The notes: generated from the letters alone by a model not told the origin. Shown: positions 48,274 through 57,428, counted from the stretch's first letter. The stretch is 64,000 nucleotides of DNA from Bacteroides cellulosilyticus (GCF_020091405.1 NZ_CP081903.1:4836501-4900500); one strand, 5' to 3'. Numbers and translations: made by a program.

Positions 48274-49713
48274 TTATCCGTTATACGCTGATTCACCATG
48301 CTCGTAGATGTCGAGTCCTTCTTCTTCAACACGTTTGGAAACGCGGAGACCGTGTATCCTATCGAGTCCTTTGAAGATGAAAAATCCCATACCGGCTGCC
48401 CATGCACCTACTACGAGGGCACCAAATACTTGTGCTCCGAGGAATCCCCAGCCTGCACCATAAAAGAGTCCTTCACTGGTAGACAAGAAACCTGTGAGAA
48501 TGGTACCTGTGAAACCGCAGACACCGTGTACGGAACTTGCACCAACGGGATCGTCAATCTTCAGCACTTTATCGATGAACTCTACCGAGAATATCATCAG
48601 GATGCCACAGATTGTACCGATGATGACAGCACCCAGCGGAGAAACCATATCGCAGCCTGCCGTGATACCTACCAAACCTGCCAGGATACCATTCAGAGTC
48701 AAGGATAAAGATGGTTTGCTGAATTTTAACCAACTGACCACCAGTGCGAAGAAACCTCCGGCACAAGCTGCAAGATTCGTGGTGAGGAAGACGTGTGAGA
48801 TAGCCATTGCATCGTCCGTAGAGGCTGCTGCCAACTGTGAACCGGGGTTAAATCCGAACCAGCCGAACCATAAAATGAATACACCTAACGCCGCTATGGT
48901 GAGGTTGTGTCCCGGAATAGCTCTGGACTTGCCATCTTTACCGTATTTGCCGATGCGTGGACCAAGGATGGCTGCACCTACCAGCGCAATCCAGCCACCG
49001 ACAGAGTGAACAATGGTGGAACCTGCGAAGTCGTGAAACGTGGTGCCGAACAGATTCATCATGAACGAACCTTCTTCGCCGTTCATCAACCAGCCGCCGC
49101 CCCAGGTCCAGTGACCGGAAATCGGATAGATCAGTACGCTGATGAAGATGGTGTAAACCAAATACATGGAGAATTTGGTACGTTCGGCCATGGCTCCTGA
49201 TACGATAGTAGCTGCTGTGGCACAGAATACAGTTTGGAATACCAGAAAGCCTTCTGTTGGCAATCCTCCTCCATCATAGAACGAGAGGTTGAAGAAGTGG
49301 GGCATTCCCACGAAACCACCTACGCCGAACATCAGTCCGAAACCGATGAACCAATAGAGTAGGGAACCGAACATGAAGTCTACGAAGTTCTTCATCAGGA
49401 TGTTGGCAGTGTTCTTGACCCGGGTGAAACCGGCTTCTACCAGTGCAAAGCCCGGTTGCATGAAAAATACCAGCATAGCGGCGAGTAACATCCATACAGT
49501 GTTGAGTCCGTTTACTAATTCTCCTACAGTGTCAGGGGCTGATGATTCTACAGTAGTCTCTTCTAATGTAGCTATAACAGCGGTTGTTGTAGCTGATATA
49601 CTATCCGTTGTTGCGGAAGTTTGTGCAAAAGTTTCTGTTGTTGTGCAGAGTGCCATAAGGACAGCAACAGCTATCCACAGCCTGGCAATGCTGCGTTTAC
49701 TATATTTATCCAT
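48274..49713 (-). CDS. amtB: Ammonium transporter
   Basis: 479 aa. After a cleavable signal (AVLMALCTTTETFAQ) and a Thr/Ser-rich segment (TTDSISATTTAVIATLEETTVESSAPD), eleven helices follow: LNTVWMLLAAMLVFFMQPGFALVEAGF opens, with the conserved twin-His pore region in TFHDFAGSTIVHSVGG and SSVHGVCGFTG. WFGWFGFNPGS is the Amt signature. It imports ammonium and is controlled by the GlnK protein encoded just upstream. Confidence 0.95.
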   Translation of the reverse strand: MDKYSKRSIARLWIAVAVLMALCTTTETFAQTSATTDSISATTTAVIATLEETTVESSAPDTVGELVNGLNTVWMLLAAMLVFFMQPGFALVEAGFTRVKNTANILMKNFVDFMFGSLLYWFIGFGLMFGVGGFVGMPHFFNLSFYDGGGLPTEGFLVFQTVFCATAATIVSGAMAERTKFSMYLVYTIFISVLIYPISGHWTWGGGWLMNGEEGSFMMNLFGTTFHDFAGSTIVHSVGGWIALVGAAILGPRIGKYGKDGKSRAIPGHNLTIAALGVFILWFGWFGFNPGSQLAAASTDDAMAISHVFLTTNLAACAGGFFALVVSWLKFSKPSLSLTLNGILAGLVGITAGCDMVSPLGAVIIGTICGILMIFSVEFIDKVLKIDDPVGASSVHGVCGFTGTILTGFLSTSEGLFYGAGWGFLGAQVFGALVVGAWAAGMGFFIFKGLDRIHGLRVSKRVEEEGLDIYEHGESAYNG

Positions 49714-49818
49714 AAAATCTTTTTGCTTTTAGTTGTACTTGTATTCTTTGTTTTGTTAAGTAGCTCTTACAGCTCTCTGGAGGATGCTCTTAACAGTTGC
49801 GGTTTGGTGCTGCCTGGA

Positions 49819-50175
49819 CTATCTTTCCTGTTCAGCATTATAGAGGGCGATGTCGCCACGTTCGGCGGTGCGGATGCGGATAGCGTCTTCTATGGGGATG
49901 ATGAAGATACGCCCGTCGCCGATTTCTCCGGTTTGTGCGGACTTGATGATGGCCTGCACGGTCTTTTCGGCATTCTTGTCGCGTACCACGATAGAGACCA
50001 GGATACGCTCAATGGTACTGGTGTCGTACATTACACCGCGGTAGATACGTGCCTGACGGGATTTTCCTATTCCCCGGACGTCGTAGTAGGAGAACCATTC
50101 GATGTCCGCTTCGAGCAATGCGTCCTTTACATCCTCGAATTTTGTCTTGCGGATAATTGCTTCAATCTTTTTCAT
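49819..50175 (-). CDS. glnK: Nitrogen regulatory protein P-II
   Basis: 118 aa. KKIEAIIRKTKFEDVKDALLEADIEWFSYYDVRGIGKS is the P-II start; the T-loop reads SRQARIYRGVMYDTS with the uridylylation-position Tyr kept; the B-loop TGEIGDGRIFIIPIEDAIRIRT binds ATP. It blocks AmtB when ammonium is plentiful (family knowledge). First of the glnK-amtB-glnN set. Confidence 0.95.
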   Translation of the reverse strand: MKKIEAIIRKTKFEDVKDALLEADIEWFSYYDVRGIGKSRQARIYRGVMYDTSTIERILVSIVVRDKNAEKTVQAIIKSAQTGEIGDGRIFIIPIEDAIRIRTAERGDIALYNAEQER

Positions 50176-50186
50176 ACCTTAATATA

Positions 50187-50222
50187 TTTACGATTAGACA
50201 ATTTACGATTTACGATTTGCCA
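50187..50222. repeat. CGATTTA-type low-complexity repeat
   Basis: TTTACGATTAGACAATTTACGATTTACGATTT upstream of glnK is nearly identical to 38634-38661 between trpG and trpD; CAATCGTCAATTGTCAA at 63278-63300 is related. No coding role. Confidence 0.5.
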
Positions 50223-50263
50223 TTCGGCGCATCTGTAAATACCTGATACCCGTTTATCCTTCT

Positions 50264-50983
50264 TTAAAAACTAACTCCGAATACGAAGTATGCACCCTGC
50301 GTGTGTGGATTGAACGTCACTTGTGCAAAGGTGGGCAGCGAAAAAGAATTTGTGAATTTGATTTCTTTTTCTGCTTTCAGTGTGAGGTTGGTTACGTTGA
50401 ACTTGTTGGCATACGCACCTTCCCATGGGGTAAGACCGACTTCTGCCGACCAGTCCAGGCCGCCGAGTTTAAAAGGTGCGCTGATGCCTACATACGTGGA
50501 GTAAGCTCTGTCACCGTTCTCCTTCGTATAATCATCTCCGGCAAAGTAAGTGTTCCAACTCAGTGCCAGCGGACCGAAATCATATTCCAAAGTGGCTTCG
50601 AAGATGTGTACCGTGCTATGTGCGCCATACTTGAAATAATCTCCCGTATATCCGCCATCCTCTTTGTGGTAGGAGAACCAGTAATCTGTAACGGATACGC
50701 TGAAACCGCCTGTATTGTAACCCAGTGTGAGGTCGATTTCCCTGGCATCTTCCTTGTCGATGCCTACCGAGCCCCAAGCTGTCAGTGACAAGCCCTTGTA
50801 GCTGACTCCCATGCTGGGCTGGATACTTACACCACCGCAGTCTGTTCCACGCCAGATGTAGTTGCTTACAAAATCTGCACCGACTGAGGCTTCCACTTTA
50901 TCCTGTGCCTTTGCCGTGAAAGGCATTGTTGCTGATAATAGCGCGATGGCTATCATTCTGAATTTTACGCTTTTCATTTTCAT
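50264..50983 (-). CDS. TorF-like outer-membrane beta-barrel protein
   Basis: 239 aa. Signal peptide (FRMIAIALLSATMPFTAKAQ). The mature part is made of short amphipathic strands and the start matches the TorF/Gcw_chp family: VGADFVSNYIWRGTDCGGVSIQPSMGVSYKGLSLTAWGS. The last strand ends with aromatic F (YFVFGVSF), typical for outer-membrane insertion. Placed just upstream of glnK-amtB-glnN, it may help a nitrogen compound cross the outer membrane; that is inference. Confidence 0.72.
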   Translation of the reverse strand: MKMKSVKFRMIAIALLSATMPFTAKAQDKVEASVGADFVSNYIWRGTDCGGVSIQPSMGVSYKGLSLTAWGSVGIDKEDAREIDLTLGYNTGGFSVSVTDYWFSYHKEDGGYTGDYFKYGAHSTVHIFEATLEYDFGPLALSWNTYFAGDDYTKENGDRAYSTYVGISAPFKLGGLDWSAEVGLTPWEGAYANKFNVTNLTLKAEKEIKFTNSFSLPTFAQVTFNPHTQGAYFVFGVSF

Positions 50984-51072
50984 ACCTATTTTACCTTTTA
51001 AGTTTAGAAAAAATTTCGGATGATCAGTCCAGTGAAACTATAGTTTTATTTTAGTTGTTATCTTTTTCATTT

Positions 51073-52305
51073 TCATACCAGCCATTTTCTGATTCTCTTC
51101 ATCGCTTCCACACAATCCTCGTGATTTCCGAAGGCGGTCAGGCGGATGTAGCCTTCTCCGCTGGGGCCGAAACCTACACCGGGCGTTCCTACTACATTGG
51201 CTTCGTATAACATCTGTTCGAAGAAGCGCCAGGAACCGATGCCATTCGGTGCTTTCAGCCAGATGTAAGGAGCATTCACGCCGCCGTACACTTTCAGTCC
51301 GGCTGCTTCCAGACCCTCTTTCATGGTTCGGGCGTTGTTCATATAGTAGTCGATGTTTTCCTTTATCTGCTGCTTGCCTGCCGGGGTGTAGATGGCTTCG
51401 GCAGCCCGTTGGGTGATGTAGCTGGTACCATTGAATTTGGTGCATTGACGGCGGTTCCAGAGACGGTTCAGCGGAATGCGTTCACCGGTCAGGGTGGCGG
51501 CTGTCAGCTCTTTCGGAACTACGGTGTATCCGCAACGGACTCCGGTGAATCCGGCTGTCTTCGAGAAGCTGCGGAACTCTATGGCACATTTTTTGGCACC
51601 TTTTATTTCGTAAATGGAGTGGGGAACGTCTTCTTCCTGTATAAACGCCTCATAAGCGGCATCGAACAGAATCAAAGTGTCGTTGGCAAGTGCGTAGTCC
51701 ACCCATTTTTTCAGTTGCGACTTGGTTAGCGTTGTTCCCGTCGGATTGTTCGGATAGCAAAGGTAGACGATGTCAATCCGCTTGTCCGGTATCTCGGGAA
51801 CGAAGTTGTTTTCGGCGGTGCAGGGCATGTAAGTCACGTTGCTCCATTTGCCGTCTTCTTCCAATACTCCGGCACGGCCACACATTACGTTGCTGTCTAT
51901 ATATACCGGGTAGATGGGGTCTGTCACTCCCACGCTGTTGTCGTGGCGGAGGATATCGCCTATGTTGCCCGTATCGCTTTTGGCTCCATCGTTTACGAAT
52001 ACTTCCGTTGGGCTAAAATGAATGCCTCTCGGAGCATAATCATGTTTGATGATCGCTTCAATCAAAAAGTCATATCCCTGTTCGGGACCGTATCCGTGGA
52101 AGGTACTGGCATTTGTCATCTCATCCACTGCCCTGTGCATCGCCTCGATGCAAGCCGGTGGCAGTGGCCGGGTAACGTCTCCGATACCCAGGCGGATGAC
52201 CTCTTGTTTAGGGTGCGTTATCCTGAAAGTATTCACCTTTTTAGCTATGTCTGAAAACAAGTAACTTCCCGGTAGTTTCAAAAAATGTTCGTTTACTAAT
52301 GCCAT
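51073..52305 (-). CDS. dapL: LL-diaminopimelate aminotransferase
   Basis: 410 aa from the ATG at 52305. The frame runs 34 codons further upstream, but those codons are repeat DNA. It converts tetrahydrodipicolinate to LL-DAP in one step with glutamate. Signs: [27 protein letters not shown]-like [29 protein letters not shown], and PLP Lys in [18 protein letters not shown]. It feeds dapF, which precedes it. The stop overlaps the ATG of a 12-codon frame (51038-51076). Confidence 0.94.
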   Translation of the reverse strand: MALVNEHFLKLPGSYLFSDIAKKVNTFRITHPKQEVIRLGIGDVTRPLPPACIEAMHRAVDEMTNASTFHGYGPEQGYDFLIEAIIKHDYAPRGIHFSPTEVFVNDGAKSDTGNIGDILRHDNSVGVTDPIYPVYIDSNVMCGRAGVLEEDGKWSNVTYMPCTAENNFVPEIPDKRIDIVYLCYPNNPTGTTLTKSQLKKWVDYALANDTLILFDAAYEAFIQEEDVPHSIYEIKGAKKCAIEFRSFSKTAGFTGVRCGYTVVPKELTAATLTGERIPLNRLWNRRQCTKFNGTSYITQRAAEAIYTPAGKQQIKENIDYYMNNARTMKEGLEAAGLKVYGGVNAPYIWLKAPNGIGSWRFFEQMLYEANVVGTPGVGFGPSGEGYIRLTAFGNHEDCVEAMKRIRKWLV

Positions 52306-52333
52306 ACTTTCTTGTTGTTTTAAGCGTATTGAT

Positions 52334-52437
52334 AAATGAAGAATGAAGAATGATGAATGAAGAATTGGCTGCGCTATTGTGCCGCATGGTAATTCTTCAT
52401 TCTTCATTCATCATTCATAATTACTTCTCCGTCGAAC
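52334..52437. repeat. ATGAAGAATGATGAAT long inverted repeat, dapF-dapL
   Basis: AAATGAAGAATGAAGAATGATGAATGAAGAATT-like arm (52335-52366) faces its complement (52390-52423) across GGCTGCGCTATTGTGCCGC. The right arm overlaps the last codons of dapF (VIMNDE and stop). It is the most complete member of the ATGAAGAATT family here. Confidence 0.75.
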
Positions 52438-53219
52438 ACCCGGACTGCTCCTCCGGTCATCCATACGTGATCCGTTTTTTCGTCCCATTCGATGGTAAGT
52501 GAGCCTCCATCCATGATGATATCTGTTTTTCTTCCGGATTTTCCGGTCAGTGCGGCAGCTACTGCGGTGGCGCAGGCTCCGGTTCCGCAAGCCTGGGTGA
52601 TGCCCGAACCTCTCTCCCAAACTCTCATCCTGATTTTCCCTTCCTCCAGCACCTGGGCAAACTCTACATTGATGCGGTCGGGAAACAACGGATGATTTTC
52701 CAGTTTCGGACCGATGCTTTCGAGGTTGATATCTTTAATATCTTCTACAAAGATTACTAGGTGAGGATTTCCCATTGATACGGTGGTTCCGGTGAATTTC
52801 TGTCCGTTGGCTTCAATGGGTTGTTCTTTCATATCGGCGGGACGTCCCATATCCACGGTTACGGTGTTCACTTTTCCGTCTTCTACATGGAGCTTCAGTA
52901 TTTTGATGCCCGACAGGGTGTCGAGGGTAACGGCTGTTTGGGAAGTCAGACCGCATTCATATAAGTATTTACCGATGCAACGACTGGCGTTGCCGCACAT
53001 TTTGGCTTCGGAACCATCTGCATTGAAGATGCGCATACTGAAATCTGCCTTGTCCGAACTGCCGATGAGTACCAGGCCGTCGCTTCCAATTCCTGTATGC
53101 GGGGCGCTCCATTCAACCGAAAGTTTTTCAGGGCTTTCGATGGGATATTTCAGGGTGTTTACATAAATGTAATCGTTGCCTGCTCCGTGCATCTTAGTGA
53201 ATTTTATAACTCTTGTCAT
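52404..53219 (-). CDS. dapF: Diaminopimelate epimerase
   Basis: 271 aa from the ATG at 53219 ([20 protein letters not shown]); the frame extends 17 codons further but the -7 box at 53268-53275 and the family start favour this ATG. It converts LL-DAP to meso-DAP for lysine and peptidoglycan. The two catalytic Cys are in MCGNASRC and QACGTGACA. Its end is formed by repeat DNA. Confidence 0.95.
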   Translation of the reverse strand: MTRVIKFTKMHGAGNDYIYVNTLKYPIESPEKLSVEWSAPHTGIGSDGLVLIGSSDKADFSMRIFNADGSEAKMCGNASRCIGKYLYECGLTSQTAVTLDTLSGIKILKLHVEDGKVNTVTVDMGRPADMKEQPIEANGQKFTGTTVSMGNPHLVIFVEDIKDINLESIGPKLENHPLFPDRINVEFAQVLEEGKIRMRVWERGSGITQACGTGACATAVAAALTGKSGRKTDIIMDGGSLTIEWDEKTDHVWMTGGAVRVFDGEVIMNDE

Positions 53220-53267
53220 TTTGTACTCTGTTGGTGGGTTAATCTTTCTTTTTGTTTTATCACACTG

Positions 53268-53275
53268 CAAAGATA
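53268..53275 (-). promoter_or_regulatory. -7 box for dapF-dapL
   Basis: CAAAGATA reads TATCTTTG on the minus strand, 49 bases upstream of the dapF start. Confidence 0.5.
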
Positions 53276-53431
53276 CGACGTTTTGCTAAATTATTTGCGA
53301 AATATATATCTTATTTCTATTATTTTTATTTATTCTTTCAGTCGCTGCAAATATACGGTATTCAAGTTTCAAATTAAAAGTTTGCGGGTGCATATTTGTA
53401 TAAATTGTTATTTATGGGATTATTACAAGTC

Positions 53432-53535
53432 AAATGCCACACTTTAGCTTCCGCAATGCCATTCATTTGAGCCATCGAAGTGTGGCGTTTGGATTGTTGA
53501 GGTGTGGCATTGGGGGAGTTAAAGTGTGGCATTGG
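53432..53535. repeat. 22-bp-phased inverted repeat array, copy C (2 + 3 units)
   Basis: TGCC cores start at 53435 and 53457; GTGGC cores at 53482, 53504 and 53526. Same 22-base step and same 19-base central gap as copies A and B. Outer stem CAAATGCCACACTT/AAGTGTGGCGTTTG pairs with one G-T. It lies between GDPD (3' side) and dapF (5' side), next to a GCTACGA-type repeat. Confidence 0.9.
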
Positions 53536-53541
53536 TACAGA

Positions 53542-53633
53542 TTGGAGTAGTTACAAGCTACGAGCTACAAGTAACTGCGCAATGTTCCGAAAGGTACTTG
53601 TAGCTTGTAGCTCGTAGCTTGTAACTACTCCAA
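53542..53633. repeat. GCTACGAGCTACAAG inverted repeat after GDPD
   Basis: The arm starting at 53542 (TTGGAGTAGTTACAAGCTAC and onwards) is repeated inverted at 53595-53633, about 30 perfect base pairs plus one extra 7-base word on the right. The right arm contains the last codons of GDPD (TTG GAG TAG on minus), so the left arm is an inverted copy of the gene end. Confidence 0.75.
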
Positions 53634-54389
53634 TATCTCCTGCAATAGTACTGGTTCGTTGGTGGTAATGAAATCCACTCCCTGGCTGATAAGTCGTTCC
53701 ATATCTTTGGCATCATTTACTGTCCAGGCGTTAACTTTCATGCCAAGGTCGTGACATTCTTTGATCCATTCGGGATGTTTTTTGAAGACAGAGAAATGGT
53801 AATCAGGACCGGCACAACCCATGTCTTTCAGTTCCTGCGGATTGAGGTCACCTTCCAGATAATATACGGGAGTACCTTTAGGAGCCAGGCGAATGAATTC
53901 TTTGGTCGCATGGCGTGAGAAAGTGATGTATTCGGTACGCTCTTCCAGTCCCATCTCCTTAATCATTTTCACAATTTGCTCTACGGCAAGCGTTTCCCGT
54001 TCGGGAGTCTTGTGTCCTTTGAGTTCCAGGATAAGGCGGGTTCTCACCCCTTTGGCTTTATCAAGGTACTGCTGAAGGGTAGGGAGGTTCTCACCGTTAT
54101 CGAGGATGATAGAGGTACATTCTTTCTCGGTGGATGTTTCCATGCGGACACCTTTGAATACACCGTCATGATCTACGATAAGCTTGTTGTCGGCAGTGAG
54201 CCAGACATCGAACTCGGAGCCGTAGCAGTGGATGGAGTCAGCTTTCACCAGGGCGGCAATACTATTCTGGGCAGAGCCGTCGGTCTTCCAGAAACCACGG
54301 TGGGCAATGACTTGGGTGTTTTGGGCCTGCAGAATGCCGCATGCGGCAAGAGACATAGCGGAGGCAAATAAAAGTTTTTTCAGTTTCAT
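53625..54389 (-). CDS. Glycerophosphodiester phosphodiesterase
   Basis: 254 aa. Signal peptide (LLFASAMSLAACGILQAQ). GDPD TIM barrel: VIAHRGFWKTDGSAQNSIAALV (catalytic His, Arg), GSEFDVWLTADNKLIVDHDG (metal Glu/Asp and second His), then LILELKGHKT and VNAWTVNDAKDMERLISQGVDFITTNEP. It splits glycerophosphodiesters to glycerol-3-phosphate and alcohol in the periplasm. Single-gene transcript by position, ended by an inverted repeat. Confidence 0.9.
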   Translation of the reverse strand: MKLKKLLFASAMSLAACGILQAQNTQVIAHRGFWKTDGSAQNSIAALVKADSIHCYGSEFDVWLTADNKLIVDHDGVFKGVRMETSTEKECTSIILDNGENLPTLQQYLDKAKGVRTRLILELKGHKTPERETLAVEQIVKMIKEMGLEERTEYITFSRHATKEFIRLAPKGTPVYYLEGDLNPQELKDMGCAGPDYHFSVFKKHPEWIKECHDLGMKVNAWTVNDAKDMERLISQGVDFITTNEPVLLQEILE

Positions 54390-54502
54390 AGTTCTTTATT
54401 TATAATTCTGCCGCAAGGTACAAAATATGTCTGAAAAGTGATGTTTCATTTATGTTATTAATGCGAATCAGGAGATAAAGGTGTTATCTCCTTTACCTCC
54501 TA

Positions 54503-55825
54503 TTACTTGCGTATACGACGTCTGCGCCTGTGGTGACGTTTCTTCTGCTTGTAAATGCTGATCCGTTTCCAGACAATCCACACAAACAGTATCCCGAAGA
54601 CTGCAAAGATGAGAAGCACGATACCCGTATTCAGGTTATCGCCTTTGACGCGGCTCCACATTTCGAGAACAAGCTCTGTGCGGTCACCGAAGTCACGGAT
54701 CATGGCGCAACGCTCCACGACTTTACGGTCAGGGTATTGTATCGGATTGATCTGAACGCTGTCTGCACCGGGACCGAAGAAATAACTGAGGTCGGAGAAC
54801 TGTTCAAGAGTGGTGTCGATCTTTGCCTCCATAATCTCGGGCGTTGCTACGGCACTGACGTAGCCGATGGCATCCATATTGCGCAGAGCAATATCCGGCT
54901 GGCAAAGATAATTGATGAAGTAGCTGGCGGCTTTTACGTTGCGGGCATACTTGGGGATGGCCCAGCCATCGTACCAGATGTTGCTGCCTTCACGGGGAAC
55001 TACATAGTCCAGATCTACGCCTACAGCTTCCGCTTCGTCAATGGCCCAGACGGCGTCGCCACTCCAGGTAAGGTTGAGCCATGCTTTGTTTTTCGTCATC
55101 ATTTCTTTGCCGAAGTCGGCTTCCCACCCGGCAATGTTGGGTTTCAGAGCTTTCAGGTATTGCTCTGCAAGGGCAATGGCTTCAGGGGAATTGTCGTTCA
55201 TCAGTTGCTCCACGGTGATGGTGCTATCGGCAAGTTGCCGGGCATGGGCATAGATGATGGCAGTGCCGTAGGCATCGCGGTAACTGTCTTTCATCAGAAT
55301 CTTACCACGGTTGACGGCATCCCAAAGGCATCCCCAGGAGCTGACTTCTTCAAGGGTCTTGAACTTCTTGTTATAGAGTATTCCGGCGGTACCCCACATG
55401 TAGGGAACAATGTAATCATTGGTGTGGCGACCGGGCTGGCTGATCTTCTCCAACTCTTTCTGAATATACGGGGAGATGTTGGGGATATAGTCCGGAGTCT
55501 TCCCAAAATTGCGGTTGATAGGGAGGAGGAGATCTTTCTTCAACATTCGTTCGATGATGTATTCCGATGGGCATACAAGGTCGAAATCTTCCTGTCCGCG
55601 CTCAATTTTGGTGAGCATGATTTCGTTGATATCGAATACCTGGTAGATGATGCGGATATCTTCGCCTGTCTGCTCTTTGTACCAGGCAGGAAATTCGGCG
55701 AGGACTTCTTCGTCGATGTAATCTCCCCAATTATAGACTTTCAGGACACGGCTACGCTTCTCACCTGAGTCGGTACAGGAGGCGAGGAGAAGGATGCAGA
55801 GGAAGAGGGATATGTATTTCTTCAT
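54503..55825 (-). CDS. potD: Spermidine/putrescine-binding lipoprotein with C-terminal membrane anchor
   Basis: 440 aa. Lipobox LLLASC, then the PotD fold: VLKVYNWGDYIDEEVLAEF, DLVCPSEYIIERMLKKDLL, VPYMWGTAGILYNKK, TWSGDAVWAIDEAEAVGVDLDYVVPREGSNIWYDGWAIPK, and ASYFINYLCQPDIAL. Normal PotD ends near residue 350; here a membrane helix (GIVLLIFAVFGILFVWIVW) and a very basic tail (KKRHHRRRRRIRK) are added. It binds polyamine for the PotABC transporter. Last gene of the operon. Confidence 0.9.
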   Translation of the reverse strand: MKKYISLFLCILLLASCTDSGEKRSRVLKVYNWGDYIDEEVLAEFPAWYKEQTGEDIRIIYQVFDINEIMLTKIERGQEDFDLVCPSEYIIERMLKKDLLLPINRNFGKTPDYIPNISPYIQKELEKISQPGRHTNDYIVPYMWGTAGILYNKKFKTLEEVSSWGCLWDAVNRGKILMKDSYRDAYGTAIIYAHARQLADSTITVEQLMNDNSPEAIALAEQYLKALKPNIAGWEADFGKEMMTKNKAWLNLTWSGDAVWAIDEAEAVGVDLDYVVPREGSNIWYDGWAIPKYARNVKAASYFINYLCQPDIALRNMDAIGYVSAVATPEIMEAKIDTTLEQFSDLSYFFGPGADSVQINPIQYPDRKVVERCAMIRDFGDRTELVLEMWSRVKGDNLNTGIVLLIFAVFGILFVWIVWKRISIYKQKKRHHRRRRRIRK

Positions 55826-55850
55826 TGTTGATGGAGTTAATTTGTGATTG

Positions 55851-56642
55851 TTATTCTTTCTTAGAACGTTCTGCTCTCTTGTTAATCACAATCAGCAATA
55901 CTAACACTGTTACAAAAATGATTGTTGACAGTGGGCGCAGTTCAGGAGTCAATCCACCCTTACGTGCGTCCGCATAGATGTATGTCGACAACGTTTCCAA
56001 TCCTTCATTTCCTATAGTGAAGATCGTTACTGCGAAGTCATCAATGGAAAGCGTGAAAGCGAGGATGAAACCGCTGATCATTCCCGGCAGAATTTCCGGG
56101 AAGATGACTTTGCGAAGCGCCTGGAAAGGGGTAGCTCCGAGGTCGAGGGCTGCTTCGTATACATTCTGATTCATTTTCTTCAGGCGGGGCATCACACTAA
56201 GCACCACATAAGGAGTACAGAAAGTGATGTGTGCCAATACTACCGTAGTGAATCCCTGCGAAATGCCAAAGCTGACAAATAGCAGGAACAGGGATACACC
56301 CGTAATGATATCCGCATTCATCATCGGAATAGCATTGGTGAAATTCATCACCTGACGTGCCCGGGAGCGCAAGTTAAAGATGCCGATAGCTGCCAGGCTT
56401 CCCAGCAGGGTAGAGGCTGTGGCGGCAATCGTAGCAATCGCGAATGTGTTCCAGATGGCATTCATCAGCGAGTGGTGCATGCCGCCTGTAAATAGTGAAC
56501 TGTATAACTTGGTAGAGAATCCTGTCCAGTTGCCCAATACCTTGGCCTCGGTGAAAGAGAAGATCATAATGATCAGGATGGGCGAATAGAGCAGGGCAAG
56601 CAGAAACCAAAGATAGCCTTTCGCCAGAATACGTGTCATCAT
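55851..56642 (-). CDS. potC: Spermidine/putrescine ABC permease
   Basis: 263 aa, six helices. GYLWFLLALLYSPILIIMIFSF starts as in PotC; the EAA loop that meets the ATPase is YEAALDLGATPFQALRKVIFPEILPGMISGF. Its ATG overlaps the potB stop (ATGA), so the two are coupled. Pairs with PotB in the membrane. Confidence 0.94.
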   Translation of the reverse strand: MMTRILAKGYLWFLLALLYSPILIIMIFSFTEAKVLGNWTGFSTKLYSSLFTGGMHHSLMNAIWNTFAIATIAATASTLLGSLAAIGIFNLRSRARQVMNFTNAIPMMNADIITGVSLFLLFVSFGISQGFTTVVLAHITFCTPYVVLSVMPRLKKMNQNVYEAALDLGATPFQALRKVIFPEILPGMISGFILAFTLSIDDFAVTIFTIGNEGLETLSTYIYADARKGGLTPELRPLSTIIFVTVLVLLIVINKRAERSKKE

Positions 56643-57412
56643 ATCACACCTCCGCTTTCATTTTGTGCACTGTCGTCCTCGTTGGTAAAGAGGGCGGTGA
56701 CGCCAATCAGCAACAGCATGATGAGCGACAAGGCAGCGCCATAGTTCCACATTCCGTTATATATATTCTCTTGTACGGTAGTACCGAACAGTTTGATGTT
56801 GTTCATCGTCAGCAACTCGGCAATGGCAAAGGTGGAAACCGTGGGCATGAAAACCATCACCACACCACTCATGATGCCGGGCATCGAAAGGGGGAGGATC
56901 ACTTTACCGAATACCTGTACAGGCGTAGCTCCCAGGTCTTGGGCTGCTTCTATCAGACTGCCATCCATCTTCTGCAACGTATTGTAGATAGGGTATATCA
57001 TGAACGGCAGGAAGTTGTAGACCATACCGAATACCAAAGCTCCTTCGCCCAGCGGCAGGTTGAGGAAATCAAACAATGCCACCGTGGCAAGTGTACGTAT
57101 CAGGATGTTCACCCACATAGGCAGGATGAACAGTACAACCATGGTCTGGGAAGTGTTGAAGCGCTTCTGACTGAGAATATAAGCAGCCGGATAACCGAGC
57201 AGGAGGCATACCAGAGTCGTGATGACAGCTATTCCGATGGAGTAGACGAATGTGTTGATAGATTCGGGATGCATCATGAATTTGCGGAAGTTGGCAAACG
57301 TGAATGCGCCTTCAGCATCGGTGAAGGCATAAACCACAATGAGCAACAGAGGCATCACAACGAAGATGATGAGAAACAATGCGTAGGGAACTGTCCAGTT
57401 CCGGCGACGCAT
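56639..57412 (-). CDS. potB: Spermidine/putrescine ABC permease
   Basis: 257 aa from the ATG at 57412, 16 bases after potA. The frame is open for 42 more codons upstream inside potA, but those give no PotB-like sequence. Six helices: WTVPYALFLIIFVVMPLLLIVVYAF opens; the EAA loop is IEAAQDLGATPVQVFGKVILPLSMPGIMSGV. A GTG start at 57439 is a second option. Confidence 0.93.
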   Translation of the reverse strand: MRRRNWTVPYALFLIIFVVMPLLLIVVYAFTDAEGAFTFANFRKFMMHPESINTFVYSIGIAVITTLVCLLLGYPAAYILSQKRFNTSQTMVVLFILPMWVNILIRTLATVALFDFLNLPLGEGALVFGMVYNFLPFMIYPIYNTLQKMDGSLIEAAQDLGATPVQVFGKVILPLSMPGIMSGVVMVFMPTVSTFAIAELLTMNNIKLFGTTVQENIYNGMWNYGAALSLIMLLLIGVTALFTNEDDSAQNESGGVI

Positions 57413-57428
57413 GAAGAAACGGGATATA

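Noticed and set aside
51073..52407. dapL with a 34-residue N-terminal extension
   Set aside because: The extension is translated repeat DNA; the family start [17 protein letters not shown] gives the usual 410 residues.
54530..55768. 412-codon plus-strand frame opposite potD, and other long antisense frames (40916-41974, 57411-58394, 37631-38467)
   Set aside because: Each lies fully opposite a well-recognised gene with all family motifs; the antisense products show no family likeness and reflect codon bias.
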